A stretch of DNA of 64,000 nt from Rhizomys pruinosus (GCA_009823505.1 VZQC01007114.1:165892-229891), one strand, 5' to 3'; counted from the first letter of the stretch, positions 33,918-45,835 are shown. The notes: generated by a model from the letters alone, not told the origin. Numbers and translations: made by a program.

Positions 33918-34009
33918 TATAAGTAAGGATGACTTTAATAAGCCTGCCTCCATTTCTGGAAAGAAACCCAGCCTATCTCATCAAGGAAGTAATCAGGAAC
34001 AACTATGTG

Positions 34010-34168
34010 GTGGTCGAGGTGATTTGAGCAAGAATGCCCCCCACAGGCTCGAATTTGAACCTTGATCTCCAGGTGGTGGTGCTGTTTGGGGAGGTGAGGG
34101 AGAGGTGCGGCCTAGCTGGAGGAAGTACGTCACTGGAGGTGAGCTTTAAGGGTTTATAGCCCTACCCC

Positions 34169-34232
<64 letters not shown>

Positions 34233-34375
34233 CTGTGATCTCAGCTTCCTGCTCTGACTGCTGCCTTGCCACCCCGCCATTATGGACTCTCCTCTGGAAC
34301 TGCTGGTCAAAATCCTTTTTCTTCCACAGGCCACTTTGGTCATGGGGTTTTATCACAGCAACAAAAAGTTCTGCA
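34010..34375 (+). repeat. Rodent interspersed repeat with (CT)n
   Basis: 'caagaatgccccccacaggc', 'ggtggtgctgtttggggag', 'ctggaggaagtacgtcactg', a CT run at 34172-34232, 'ccgccattatggactctcct' and 'ttatcacagcaacaaaaag'. Same repeat type as 29005-29365 but in sense orientation. Confidence 0.6.
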
Positions 34376-34891
34376 AGAGCAGAGAGCTGAATATAATTAA
34401 CAGCACTTGGGACACCTGCAAGGTTGGATGCTGCAACACCAGGCAGTGCCTAGTGGCCAGCAGGTAATCTAGGTCAACAGCTAACAAAGCACAAGTCAAA
34501 GCTTGGCTGAAGGGCCTTCAGCCACCCCTAACTGGGGAGCATTTGACTGCCTCTCTTGTTGGGCCTGGTGACATGTATAGGGTGTGGCCTCTCTATTGGC
34601 TTGGCCAAGGTAGCCCAGAAAATTAACTCATCTCAACAGAGATTACTTAAGCCTTTGGTTTCTTTTCACAACCCTATGAACACTAAGCAAGGTGGGTTCA
34701 CTGATTTTTTCGTCTCTCAGAAACCTATCCCAATACTTGGAAAAGTCTCTCATTTTTTCCTTAATTTTTCACTTTTCCTCAGTTTCTCACTTTTCTATAA
34801 AAATTTGTAAGGAAGCCTGCTTCAGCTTTGTGTACTGCTGTGAGAGTTCACATCTTTAATGATTGTCCTGAGACCAGGAACTCAGGGTTGT

Positions 34892-35646
34892 GGTCCCAGG
34901 TTGATCTTCGATGTCTGTGAATGTCCATCATCCTAGGTCCTGGGCTGATCTTTGATGTCTGTGAGTGTCCATCATTCTAGGTCCTGGGTTGATCTTCGAT
35001 GTCTGTGAGTGTCCATCATTCTAGGTCCTGGGTTGATCTTTGATGCCTGTGAGTGTCCATCATCCTAGGTTCTGGGTTGATCTTTGATGTCTGTGAGTGT
35101 CCATCATCCTAGGTCCTGGGTTGATCTTCAATGTCTGTGAGTGTCTATCATCCTAGGTCCTGGGTTGATCTTTGATGCCTGTGAGTGTCCATCCTCCTAG
35201 GTTCTGGGTTGATCTTCGATGTCTGTGAGTGTCCATCATCCTAGGTCCTGGGTTGATCTTTGATGCCTGTGAGTGTCCATCCTCCTAGGTTCTGGGTTGA
35301 TCTTCGATATCTGTGAGTGTCCATCATCCTAGGTTCCGGGTTACTCTTCGAAGTCTATGAGTGTCCATCATCCTAGGTCCCGGGTTGATCTTCGATGTCT
35401 GTGAGTGTCCATCATCCTAGGTTCTAGGTTGATCTTCGATGTCTGTGAATGTCTATCATCCTAGGTCTTGGGTTGATCTTCGAAGTCTGAGTGTCCATCA
35501 TCCTAGGTTCTGGGCTGATCTTTGATATCTGTGAGTGTCCATCATCCTAGGTCCTGGGTTGATCTTTGATGTCTATGAATGTCCATCATTCTAGGCCCTG
35601 GGTTGATCTTCGATGTCTGTGAGTGCCCATCATCCTAGGTCCCAGA
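34892..35646. repeat. 44-bp minisatellite, about 17 copies
   Basis: The unit reads approximately 'ggtcctgggttgatcttcga' followed by 'tgtctgtgagtgtccatcat' and 'ccta'. Copies differ by a few transitions (ttcga/tttga, gtct/gcct, cctag/tctag), and one copy near 35480 is a few bases shorter. Flanks at 34380-34890 and 35650-35990 are not simple repeats and may be parts of an LTR-like element, which I cannot name. Confidence 0.95.
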
Positions 35647-36117
35647 TTGTGCATAGCTGGCTTACTCGATAAAAACCCCTTTCTACTCATGTATAAAAGG
35701 TAGGTTTTATATGCTCTTGGCATTCCTCAAAGACATGAGACACAGCTTTTTAACCTTCCAATATGGACTGAGGACTCATGTCTTTCCAAGAATCCTCCAA
35801 ACCTTCAATGCCAGATGGGGACTACTGAGATACCCCCAGCTTGTGGACTAAACAGCTAAGGGGATGTCAGCCTCCTCAGAATATAGACTGCCATTGTTGG
35901 ATTACCTGGGCTGTATCATGGAAGCCAGTGCAGGGAGATCGAGATAGGACATGAGCTTACTGGACTTCATTTTGGGGACCATGGGAGGGAAAGACCCCAA
36001 AGTGGAGCAAAAGTGCAGGATTGATGGTTGTTTGGGGTTGCCAAGGAGGAACCTTTGAGCACTTCCTCAAGGAAAACATGACATCTTTTAGGAAAAAATA
36101 TCCTCCAAGTGATATGT

Positions 36118-36190
36118 GTATGCATATATGTATGTATATATTTATGTATATATGTATAAAACTATGTATATATATATGTATATATACTGT
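36118..36190. repeat. (TATG)/(TA) rich microsatellite
   Basis: Interrupted TATG, TATA and TGTA units within an L1-like 3' end that reaches A-rich sequence around 36380 ('gagaaatgatgtatgactta', 'aataacaataaaaaaag'). Confidence 0.75.
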
Positions 36191-36671
36191 AGCAATACAA
36201 GTTGGAGAGAATAACAACAAAGGACTAAAAAAATAACCTCTGGAAAGACTCAGAAAAAGATGCAGGACATGTATGGCAGAGTGCAGGGATTTGGGTGGGG
36301 TGGGGGGCATGGAAAGGGAAGCGACTCTAGATTAGATTGAGAAATGATGTATGACTTATGGAAAATGTTTAATAACAATAAAAAAAGAAAAATACAAAGA
36401 AAATCAAGGTAGGTTTCAAAGAGTCAAACATCAAAGTACAAGCCATAAAAAATAACCATTTTTAAAACATTTAGAAAAGATAAACTATAACGAAAGGAAA
36501 CAGAATGGTAGCCATCTTAAGGTGTAAAGAACATTGCCTAAAAAGAGGCATTAAAGGAGGGTTGGAGAGTGTGTGTATTTCAGCTATGGTGATGGTGATG
36601 GTTATATAACTGTATACAATTCCCCAAATTCAATAAGGATGGACATAAAATAAATTTGCTATGTAAAACTT

Positions 36672-36862
36672 ATAGGGCTGAAGAGATGGCTTACTCAGTG
36701 AAGTGCTTGGAATGAAAGCATGGGTGTCTGAGTTCACTCCCAGGAACCCATGCAAAAAGCCAGGCATGGTGGCCTGCATTTGTCATCCCATGTTGAGGCA
36801 GGGGCAGACTGTCTTCCTGGGACTGTGGCCAGCCAGCCTAGTCTAATTAGCAAACCATAGGG

Positions 36863-36934
<72 letters not shown>

Positions 36935-37000
36935 CTGTCTCAAAAACCAGGTAGATAGCTTCTGAGGAGTGCCACCTCTTACTACCTGGGAAATTCCCGG
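36672..37000 (+). repeat. B4 SINE interrupted by a (GA)n expansion
   Basis: The tRNA-like head 'gggctgaagagatggcttac' and the B1-like part 'aagccaggcatggtggcct' precede a GA run at 36863-36931. 'ctctgtctcaaaaaccagg' and 'gcttctgaggagtgccacc' follow. Confidence 0.85.
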
Positions 37001-38083
37001 TGGACTACTCAACCCTTCTCACCCTGTTTCTTTGGATGTAAAACGAGGAAGCCAGACAAAAGTGAACTTCTTCTTCAGCTCTAAAATTACTAAAACATTT
37101 ACCACCTTCATATCAAAGACAGTCATTCCTAAAGATATTTAATAGTCATTTTTAGTTCCACTTTACCAGGCCATGTGAATAAAACTAGAAATGGGAACTC
37201 TGATTCATGTAGCTTTGACAGTATTTCAAAACAAGGCAAGATGGAAAGGTTGAGTGAGCAAATACAGGAAAGAAAGCAGAATCCTAAATCAAGTTTCCAT
37301 ATAAAAGTCTTTCAGAGGTACTTCTAAGTGCACAGTGTTTGAAAGTTCTGAGGATTCCTTACTATCAACACTGGCCAGTGGCGTTTAGGGCATCACAAAC
37401 ACGTGGCTTATTAAGTGGTTGCCTTGTAATACTTACTGGTGCTTGTCATTAGGAAAGGAAAAAATGAAAGAATAGATGAAGTGTTCAAATGGTGGTTGTT
37501 ACCTGGGAGCCTTGCGCTATAAATGCTTCAGTACTGAAAGAACCTCAAGGGATTGGCTTATACTCAAACTGGAAATTGACCAAATCAACATTGGACTTGA
37601 GATAGTTAAATGATGAAGGGTGAGGGGTGGGGAAACAGGGAGAAGTGGGGGCGGGCTGTTCTAGTTCTGGGAGCTGCCACAAGGCTGTTTCTGAAGCCAA
37701 TTTTTAATTAAACCTCTCCATCCAGGGTTCACAAAGCCTAAATGCAACACTGAATTAGTGCCTGCGGGAACAGGTATAAGATAAAAAAAAAGCAACAGTA
37801 ACAAATTAGACTAAGAAAAGCACCTCCATCTTTTCCAGACCAAAGCTGACCAGGCTTTTCTTTATTGATGGCCCTGTTTCAGGCAGTAACAAGGCAATTA
37901 AGAAAACAAACCCATCGTGGAAACGGATGAAGAAGGGACCTGCAAGAAAGAAAAAGAAACAGAAAACACCCCTAAACCGTGAGTCTGCAGTCCCAGCCCT
38001 GGCCTACCCGGGGTCTCTGACTGGAGTTGCAGACGGATGAAGTTCAGGACCTAGAAATGTGAAGACTCGAGAAGTGGAGGTGA

Positions 38084-38283
38084 TAGGGCTGGAGAGCCGT
38101 CAAGAGCTCTGGCGACTCTTGCAGAGGACCTGAGTTTGGTTCCCAGCACCGCATGGCGGCTCAAAACCATCTGTAACTCCATTTCCAGGAGGTGTGATGC
38201 TTTCTTCTGGCCTTCACGGGCACTGCTTATACATATACACAAAATCCTTATCCACATAAAATAAGAAGCTTTAAAAATTTTTT
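38084..38283 (+). repeat. B2/B3 SINE
   Basis: 'gggctggagagccgtcaag', 'ggttcccagcaccgcatgg', 'aactccatttccaggaggtg' and 'tctggccttcacgggcac'; diverged. Confidence 0.85.
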
Positions 38284-38624
38284 TAATCTTTTTTTTTTTT
38301 GTCTTTTTAAAAGGTGAAACTTGGTAGTTGGACCCAGAAATAAACTGTGTTTATCATCTAGCTAACGATGCTACCCAGCTGGGTAGTGGCCTTCAGTGAG
38401 CGCTTAAGTCAATCAACCTGGGACCCCCAAACAGAGTAAGAAAACCCACCCCCAGCCTGGTACAAATCTTCAATGCTCTGAGCTTCCTCTTGTTCTTAAA
38501 TTCGCAAACCTCGGCCTCCTAGGGGGTGGGATTACAGCCGAGGACCACCTTGCCGTACTCATGTCCCTTATCTTAAACTGCTAAGTTTGGTGGTAATTTT
38601 AGATAACAACAAGAAGCTTATATG

Positions 38625-38840
38625 AGGACTGGAGAGATTGTTCAGCAGTTAAGAGCACTGGCTACTCTTACAGAAGAGCAAGTTTGAACCCCAGCAGCTA
38701 CACGGCAGCTAACAACTGTCCATAACTCCAGTTCCAGGAGATGCAACACCCTCTTCTGTCCTCTATGGGCATTACAACGACACAGGTGCACTTACACACA
38801 TGCAGGCAATACACTCATACACATAAAATAAGAATTAACA
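38625..38840 (+). repeat. B2/B3 SINE
   Basis: 'ggactggagagattgttcag', 'ttaagagcactggctactct', 'aactccagttccaggagatg' and an A-rich end 'cacataaaataagaattaa'. Confidence 0.87.
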
Positions 38841-39857
38841 AAGAAGCTTATCCAATGTTCAGAGTCCAGCATGGGAGACACACAAAGGGCACTGGGGTCA
38901 CAGCTCTGTGAGGCAGCCACTTCTTCCCCTGTGGATCCAAACCTGCAACACTGCCTTTCTTCATTATTCTTATAACTCAACCTAATTCACAAGTTATTGT
39001 TTAAAGCTGTGGATATTGCCTACTAATAATTTTTGTGAGGTAAGAAATATCAACTGTATCTCAGGGCTTTCAATGTTGGGCATTTAATCTGAGGTCTGGA
39101 GATTGCGGAATATGGCTCTACCTGATCCTGCTCAGCTGTGTTTGATTCTCTTAGACTAAAGGACCCTGGTTCCAGGAGGTGTCCGTATGTCAAGAGTCAG
39201 GAATGCAAGTGTGCAAATGGAACCATCCAAATGCCTTGATAGTCCCTATGTATGTCCCATCAATCACAATCCTAGCAGGAAGTCCTCTGAGCAATGGGGG
39301 TAGGTATTACTGTATATCATGCATAGACAGGAATTTTTGGACAAAGGGTGTGTATGGATTTATCATATACAGGGACTATAGTGGTGAAGAATAATACAAT
39401 TTATCTTATGTCATAATGAGTGGGTAGGAATTTAGATGACATCAATAGGCAAAGAGAGTGCTTAGAATAGAATTATTAAAATTAAAACATTAAATGTGAG
39501 AACTTTGTCCTGGCACGCTATGAAAATACCAACCTTCACACTGAGCAGAAAGGCAGAAAATTCTAGACTATTGTTTGAAACATTCGGCAAAGGAGCTGAA
39601 TCCAAAATGAGTAATGATGGTTACTGAGACGGCGTTAGGTGTGGATGATAGGTGGGAAAGAGCTTTCCTTCAGTACCTCTGTGCCCATTCAAAAGGGACT
39701 TTTCCAACTCTGTGAAGTGGACCTAAAGATCCCAAGGGAAAACAGGAACAATCTCTGAGTGGCCACCACACTCTGTGTCCTGAGCTAGAAGGAGACATTA
39801 TTGTAATTTCTGAAAAGTTCTTAAGATTCTCCCTTGAAGAAAAAAGAAAAGAGAAAG

Positions 39858-39860
<3 letters not shown>

Positions 39861-39890
<30 letters not shown>
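39861..39890. repeat. Poly(T) tract, 30 nt
   Basis: An uninterrupted homopolymer with no recognisable SINE beside it, so its source is unclear. Confidence 0.95.
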
Positions 39891-39893
<3 letters not shown>

Positions 39894-40194
39894 GTGCTTT
39901 CAAACAAACGTTTGGTAATGACTTTCCACTCTTTGTCTATCTTGGTTATTTAAATAGAGTCTAGGTTAAAAATATCTGCTATAATAAAATAAGAAACAGA
40001 CAGCTTGCAAATCAAGAAGTAGGTGATGCTAATTAAAAATAATTCCACAAACTGTGGAGGGTACAGTCCTAGTAGACGTTTTTAAGAAATGTCGCTGTTT
40101 CCACCTTCCTGAGAGTATTTTCATAATTCACTCAGATTCATTTCAATGGCACTGTCACACACTGAAACACAAATATCACAGTAATGATTGTGTT

Positions 40195-40430
40195 GATGTC
40201 TGGCGGGCCTGCGCGTGTGCCAGCGGAACGCGGAGCCCATTGCCCCTGGTGCTTTCTGACAGCCCCATTCGAACACTCCGGGGCTGCAGAGGAGAAAGCA
40301 GAGGGGTGGTGGTCCAGTGGTGAACCCAGATGTGCAGCTAGACAGAACCACCACGCTTCGGAGGGGCCACGCCCAGGGCCAGGCAGCGAAAAGCAAGCTT
40401 GGTCAGCCTCCATGTCCGCCTAATTACGTC
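40195..40430. promoter_or_regulatory. Small CpG-richer unique islet (candidate regulatory DNA)
   Basis: It stands out from AT-rich surroundings by clustered CpGs: 'ggcgggcctgcgcgtg', 'agcggaacgcggagccc', 'cacgcttcggaggggccacg' and 'gtccgcctaattacgtct'. No repeat is recognised. The overlapping short open frames on both strands resemble no protein I know. The regulatory role is inference only. Confidence 0.3.
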
Positions 40431-40542
40431 TGACAGACCAAGTTTCCAGTTAACAGAAGCCGTATTTCCAACGTGTAAACTAAGGAGTGGACCACTGGTT
40501 TTATTTTTATTTATTTATTCACTTCTCACTCTTCCTTCATTT

Positions 40543-40543
40543 A

Positions 40544-40587
<44 letters not shown>
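40543..40587. repeat. (GT)n dinucleotide repeat
   Basis: About 40 bp of GT. Confidence 0.95.
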
Positions 40588-40589
<2 letters not shown>

Positions 40590-40844
40590 CCTAAACAACA
40601 GGACAGGAGCTTCAGTGCTGATAAGTTCTTAGCTGATGGGGGTGGGGTGGGATGCAAAACAGGTCACACAAGGTCCTGGTGACATTCAAACCATGAATTA
40701 AAGGATGGTTCTAAAATCCCTCTTGCAGTATCATAAATAGTATCCCTGAGAGTTTGCCAGTGTGGGTCGATATCACACAGTCTCTTTTCTAGGTTCTTTC
40801 CCAAGAAGGGTGCCTGTGTTTCTTCTTCTGCACCTAATTTTATA

Positions 40845-40851
<7 letters not shown>

Positions 40852-40877
<26 letters not shown>
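40852..40877. repeat. (CT)n dinucleotide repeat
   Basis: About 26 bp of CT on the plus strand. Confidence 0.95.
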
Positions 40878-40881
<4 letters not shown>

Positions 40882-40977
40882 TCTTCTCTCCTCCCCTTTG
40901 CATTTTAATATTTATTACAATTGTCAGCTGTATTTTCATTAATTTTGGTTCCTTTTAAAATAAATTCTTACTTGTTT

Positions 40978-40981
40978 GGAT

Positions 40982-41016
<35 letters not shown>

Positions 41017-41162
41017 CTTTTGTCTTTTTGAGGCAGGGTCTCCCTGTAGCCCCAGCTGTCCTGGAACTCACTATGTAGACCAGACTGACCTTGAACTCAC
41101 AGAGATCTGTCTGCCTCTGCCTCCAAAGTGCTGGATTAAATATGTGCATCACCACACTGGGC
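40978..41162 (-). repeat. (TTTA)n tail and B1 SINE
   Basis: TTTA units at 40978-41017 form the antisense tail. A reverse B1 follows: 'ctttttgaggcagggtctcc', 'tagaccagactgaccttgaa' and 'gcatcaccacactgggc'. Confidence 0.9.
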
Positions 41163-41314
41163 TTGTTTTATTTTTTTGAGGCAGGGTCTCACTGTGTAGC
41201 TCAGGCTGGCCTTGGAACTCACTATGTAACCCAGGCTGGCCTTGGAATTGTGGCATTCTTCCTGTCGTGGCCTTCCCAGTGTTCGGGTTATGGATACGAG
41301 CCACCATGCCTAGC
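41163..41314 (-). repeat. Second B1 SINE in tandem
   Basis: It directly follows the previous B1 in the same orientation: 'tttttgaggcagggtctcac' to 'gagccaccatgcctagc'. It has a partial internal repeat of 'ctggccttggaactcactat'. Confidence 0.87.
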
Positions 41315-42078
41315 TTTAAAAAAATAAATTTATACTGTAGACAACTACATTTTCTCTTTAAATATAGATTTTCTTTCTTGCTTATGCGTGCCATTATTCA
41401 TTATTTCAAAGAGGCTTGAGCAGGGGATGTCCATATAAAAAAATTCTACTTATGTTTTTACCACAACTACAAAAAATTAAAACAAGCTGTGAATTTCGAG
41501 ACACTAAGGCTGAAGAATCCATCATGTACCATCAGGGACAACCCTTAAACATCAGCATTTTTCATATGTGAGCTTCATGCTGAGGGTGATCATATATAAT
41601 AAATACAATTAATTTAGATTACATTTAATCTATTTTATCACATATAATCTACATTATTGATATAGATTATATATTTTAGATTATATATAATTTATTGAGT
41701 AATTGATTCCATAAAGAAGATGCCCACATATATGTGTATGTGTATGCATATGCAGTCACATGAACACACATGTATCCATACATGGGAACATACTCAAATA
41801 TACACATGCACAACACATGCAGAAAGATTGTCTTGTTAGTGACTAACAAGAGACAGAAGTCTCAGCGGATGGTCATGGGCTGTAAGATCAGGCTACTCTG
41901 GCATACATAGCTTCCCAGCATGCTTTGAGTCACAGCCCTGAATTGTCCATGTGAGGTTCTGCTCGGGGTACATAACAGGAAGAGAGTTCTTGAGTGTTCA
42001 CCTATATTTTAGTGAGATACTGACTTACTGTAACTCTCTACACAAGAGTTTATGTTCACTCAATGAACTTTCTTTCTT

Positions 42079-42079
<1 letters not shown>

Positions 42080-42127
<48 letters not shown>

Positions 42128-42269
42128 TCTTTTTGAGACAGGGTCTCTCTGTAGCCTGAGCTGTCCTGTAACTCACTTTGTAGACTAGGCTGGCCTTGAA
42201 CTCACAGAGATTGGCCTGCCTCTGCCTGCTGAATGCTGGGATTAAAGGCATGCACCACTACACCCAGCT
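42080..42269 (-). repeat. Poly(T) (47 nt) and B1 SINE
   Basis: The T run at 42080-42126 is the antisense tail. The B1 reads 'tttttgagacagggtctctc' to 'ggcatgcaccactacaccc'. It is young-looking and well conserved. Confidence 0.92.
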
Positions 42270-42450
42270 GAACTAGGGGGAGTGGAGGCCATCATAAATT
42301 AAGGATGTCTTCCCAAACAGCCAGTATCATGTGTGGACGACTGCATGTGTGATGTGATCGGAGCCAGAAATTATCATTCTTGTTCTTAAAATTCTGCTGC
42401 TACATATAATCTATCAGTAACAATTCCTTCTACTATGTTCTCCTGTTGGA

Positions 42451-42560
42451 TTTATTTATTTACTCATTTGTTTATCTTTGTATTACTGGGATTGAACCCC
42501 AGGGTCTTGAACACTCTAGACAAGCTTTCTACCACTGACTGAGTTATGCTCCTAGCTCTA
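42451..42560 (-). repeat. ID/tRNA-like SINE fragment
   Basis: The plus strand 'actgggattgaaccccaggg', 'gctttctaccactgactgag' and 'tatgctcctagctc' resembles the reverse of a tRNA-derived SINE. Confidence 0.55.
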
Positions 42561-42602
42561 GGTGGCTAGGTCTAGGTGGTGATGTTTCGCTCTGGATAGC
42601 CA

Positions 42603-42613
42603 TGTGTGTGTGC

Positions 42614-42658
<45 letters not shown>

Positions 42659-42955
42659 CATATTTTCATGCATGTGGTTCACGTGTGTGTGTGCACATGC
42701 ATGTGAATTCCCAAGGCTGATGTCAAGTGTCTTCATCAGTCACTATATACACTGAGAGAGCATTTCTCAGTTGAACCAGAGCTCATTGGCTCAATCAGTC
42801 TAGTAGCTGGTTTATTCTGGAGATACCTTGTCTGTGCCTTCTGCGTTCTGGGATTACAGGTTTGATGCCATGTCTGTGTGGGTGCTAGGATCTGAGTTCT
42901 TGTCCTCCTGTTACAGGATATTCCTTTATGGCTGAGCCAGTTCTCAGCCCTCCAG
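42603..42955 (-). repeat. (GT)n and diverged B2/B3-type SINE
   Basis: A GT run at about 42603-42655 is followed by SINE-like sequence reaching 'ggctgagccagttctcagcc'. Confidence 0.6.
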
Positions 42956-43030
42956 ATGGCTATTTCAAGCGGAGATAATTTGAGGAAGGATGTCCAAATG
43001 AAATATTCAAACTCTAAGTAAATTGGTCAG

Positions 43031-43620
43031 ATGCAGTGCTCATTCATCAGTCCTTCCTTCATCCACCTGGTTCACGGAGGACCGTCGATATTTCTGCCGC
43101 CATGGGAATTGAGGAGGCTCCAGAGCGGCTCCTTAGCCGGCAGGAGACAGAATACTGACACAATGCCGGTGCGCAGACAAGGGAAAAGAAAGAGAGACTC
43201 GCCAGCGTCTATTCTGGCCCTTCACAGCTTTGCCTAAAACTGGCACGGTGGTGCCCACAGGTGTCCAGCTAAAGCCACAGCCGGCGAAGTGTGCCTCAGA
43301 AGAGGGAAGTTAACTCCAGAAAGTCAAGATTTCCTAGAGCCATGCCCTGGGTGAGCGCACATGTTCCTCAGCATTTGAAAAATGCCAGGCAGTAAATACT
43401 TCGGTGGCAGAAGCCAGCGTGTCCCCTCAAGAGGCCGCTCCACATAGGATGCATATGCTCGGAAGTCGGAAGCTGAAACACGTTCCAGATCAAGCCAATC
43501 CGCCTATTTTTAGAAACGGCGCCAGACGTCAGACAAGGAAGCAGCGTCACCTTTGACTTCACACTCCAATCCTTCTTGCTTCCCACGTCCGCCATGTTTT
43601 ATTATTTTTTTCTAGTCTTT
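43031..43620. promoter_or_regulatory. CpG-richer unique islet, bidirectional start-like contexts
   Basis: CpG is frequent across this span and it ends where an L1 3' UTR begins (about 43685). Two strong-context ATGs occur in opposite orientations: 'tgccgccatggga' on the plus strand (43095-43107) and 'aacatggcggacgtggga' read on the minus strand (about 43597 down). The latter opens a 75-codon frame (43368-43595) that I do not recognise. A half-CRE-like 'gacgtcag' lies near 43525. It could be an islet, an old retrocopied 5' end or a degenerate LTR; none can be proven here. Confidence 0.3.
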
Positions 43621-43684
43621 TATAACCTCTCCCTTCTTCTTTAAGTTCCACCTCATCTGAGCTCATATATGTGTGTATATATAT

Positions 43685-44100
43685 ATATAAATATTTTTTT
43701 CATAACACTTATTCTTTGAGAGTTCCATGTCTTTATGCAATGAATCAATCATATCCACCTACCAGTGACCCCCTCCCCACACTCAATCTCCTCAGCTTTA
43801 TGTGCTCTTTCATTTCTATTTTGTTTTATCAACAGTCCCCTGAACACAGTGTCACCTCTGTGCTCATGGGTGTGTGGCTGTCATCCTGGCATGAGACACC
43901 TACCTACCAGCAGCAACATCCCCAAAGGAGAGGGGCACTCCCTCCCTCCTCAGCAGCCATGAAGTCCCAATGTGACTCATATAGTTGTACATCATCTTGC
44001 CTTCAGTGTCTTCTCTCTTTTAACCATTCTAGAAATGGCCACTATAGCATTCTGAACACAATGTTCATGTGTGTTGTAGAGACTCCAACAGTTTAGGTCT
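43685..44100 (-). repeat. L1 (Lx-like) 3' UTR
   Basis: The plus strand 'ttctttgagagttccatgtc', 'tatgtgctctttcatttcta', 'ctcatgggtgtgtggctgtc' and 'ccccaaaggagaggggcact' is the reverse of rodent Lx L1 3' UTR. Confidence 0.7.
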
Positions 44101-44229
44101 AAGCCCTCACACCTCAGTTTTAACCTTTACAGTAGATCTTTGAGTGCAATGAGCCTCACATGAAGTCTCAACTCTTATTAAATTTGTATTCCACCTACAT
44201 TTGGCTCCATATTTGTAGCTACTTCTTTA

Positions 44230-44437
44230 AAAAATGTTTTATTGTATGTGTGCAAGTGTATTGGCTGTGTGTGTGTTAAGTGCACTCACGTTGTGCAATG
44301 CCTAAGGAGGAGGGTGTCAGATCCCCTGGAACTGGAGTTACAGATGATTGTATGTTGCCTGGTGGGTGCTGGGATTCAAACCTGGGTCCTCTGCAAGAGC
44401 AGCCAGCGCTCTTCACGGCTGAGCTCCCTCTTCAGCC
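44230..44437 (-). repeat. B2 SINE (1 of 4 clustered)
   Basis: 'ttgtgcaatgcctaaggag', 'gggattcaaacctgggtcct' and 'gagctccctcttcagcc'. First of four same-orientation B2 copies within 1.5 kb. Confidence 0.88.
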
Positions 44438-44634
44438 ATTAGCCACTTGTTTTAAGGGTTGTTCGAATCAAAATGGTTCACTCACCTTCCTTATTCGTGC
44501 CTGGATTTTCTTTCCCATATATCTGTGCATAATGGCTTGCTACAGATCCAGAGATGGAGGTTAGGCTTGGGATTGCTTCTCAACATTCCTGGAATGGCTC
44601 TGAGACTAATTTTTCTACTCTAACATGAAAATAT

Positions 44635-44817
44635 AGTGTGTGTATGTAACCACACCCATGTCGTGCAATGCCCAAGGAGGTCAGAAAAGGGCGTCAGATT
44701 CCCTGGAACTGGAGTTACTGGCAATTGTTAGCTGCCATGTGGCTGCTGGGTATGGAACCCAGGTCTTCTGCAAGAGCATCCACTGCTCTTAACCCACTGA
44801 GCCATCTCTCCAGGCCC
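44635..44817 (-). repeat. B2 SINE (2 of 4)
   Basis: 'catgtcgtgcaatgcccaag' and 'gagccatctctccaggccc'; the tail side is truncated. Confidence 0.88.
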
Positions 44818-45239
44818 ATATATAATGTTAGTTTTGGCATAATGTTAGTTTTACTAGCTACATTTTAAGTTCTCTGAAACTATAAATGATTTGGGGATTT
44901 TGTTTATAGGATCTCCTCTCACAAGAGCTGAGAAAGGTCTTGGTTGCTTTGTAAGTGTTTACAGATTTATTTCAGTATAAAACTGATTCAGTACTTTATA
45001 GATGATTGTACTTTTCATAAAAGGGTATTAAATTCCATTCCCTCTATGTCTATTGGATGGCCCACATGTTTGGGGAGGGTAGCATGTTGGATGGCCTACA
45101 TAATTGAACATGAAGACCATAGCTCAGGTTTGTAGTCACCAAGAAAGGAGAAAAGCCGTTATTTTTTGAGCTACCCAGGATATATAAGTATCAGCACAAA
45201 TCTACTCTGTTTATGAATGTTTCAAAATATAATTGATTA

Positions 45240-45449
45240 ACTTTATTTTATGTATATGAATGTTACGCCTGAATGTATATAAGTATACTCATGGTGTGGA
45301 AAGCCCAGGAAAGACAGAAGAGGACATTGCATTGCCTGGAACTGGAGTTAAAGACAGTTGTTAGGTGTCATGTAGGTGCTGGGAATCAAACCCTGGTCTT
45401 CTGCAAGAGCAGCCAGTGCTCTTAACTGCTGAGCCATCTTTCCAGCCCT
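45240..45449 (-). repeat. B2 SINE (3 of 4)
   Basis: 'ctggaactggagttaaagac', 'gggaatcaaaccctggtctt' and 'gagccatctttccagccc'. Confidence 0.88.
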
Positions 45450-45465
45450 TACAATGTACTTAAAG

Positions 45466-45689
45466 ATTTATTTTTATTTTTAATTCTGCGTGTTTATGTG
45501 GGATTATGTGCATGTGAGGGCAGTTGCCAGGATAGGTCAGTAGAGGGCATCAGACCCCCCCCACCCCCCACCCCCGGACCTGGCTTTGCAGGCTATTGTG
45601 GGCTGCCCAATGTGGGTGCTAGGAACCAAACTCAGGTCCTATGCAAGAGCTTTAGGTTCTCACAACAGCTGAGCCATCTTTCCAGTCTC
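45466..45689 (-). repeat. B2 SINE (4 of 4)
   Basis: 'ggtgctaggaaccaaactca' and 'gagccatctttccagtctc', with an internal C-rich insertion at 45556-45575. Confidence 0.85.
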
Positions 45690-45835
45690 TCAAAAAATAT
45701 ATTTAAGTAGGTCAATCAGATCTGAGCTACTGAAGAAGAGAAATATCAAGGGCCATTCAGAACTGTTCACAGCATCCTTTAAAACATCTGTTAGCTGTGT
45801 GGACGCTGAACAGAAAGATCATGACGGATGCTCAC

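Noticed and set aside
39861..39890. Processed-pseudogene tail from the 30-nt T run
   Set aside because: The adjacent sequence shows no reading frame or known transcript, so no source could be named.
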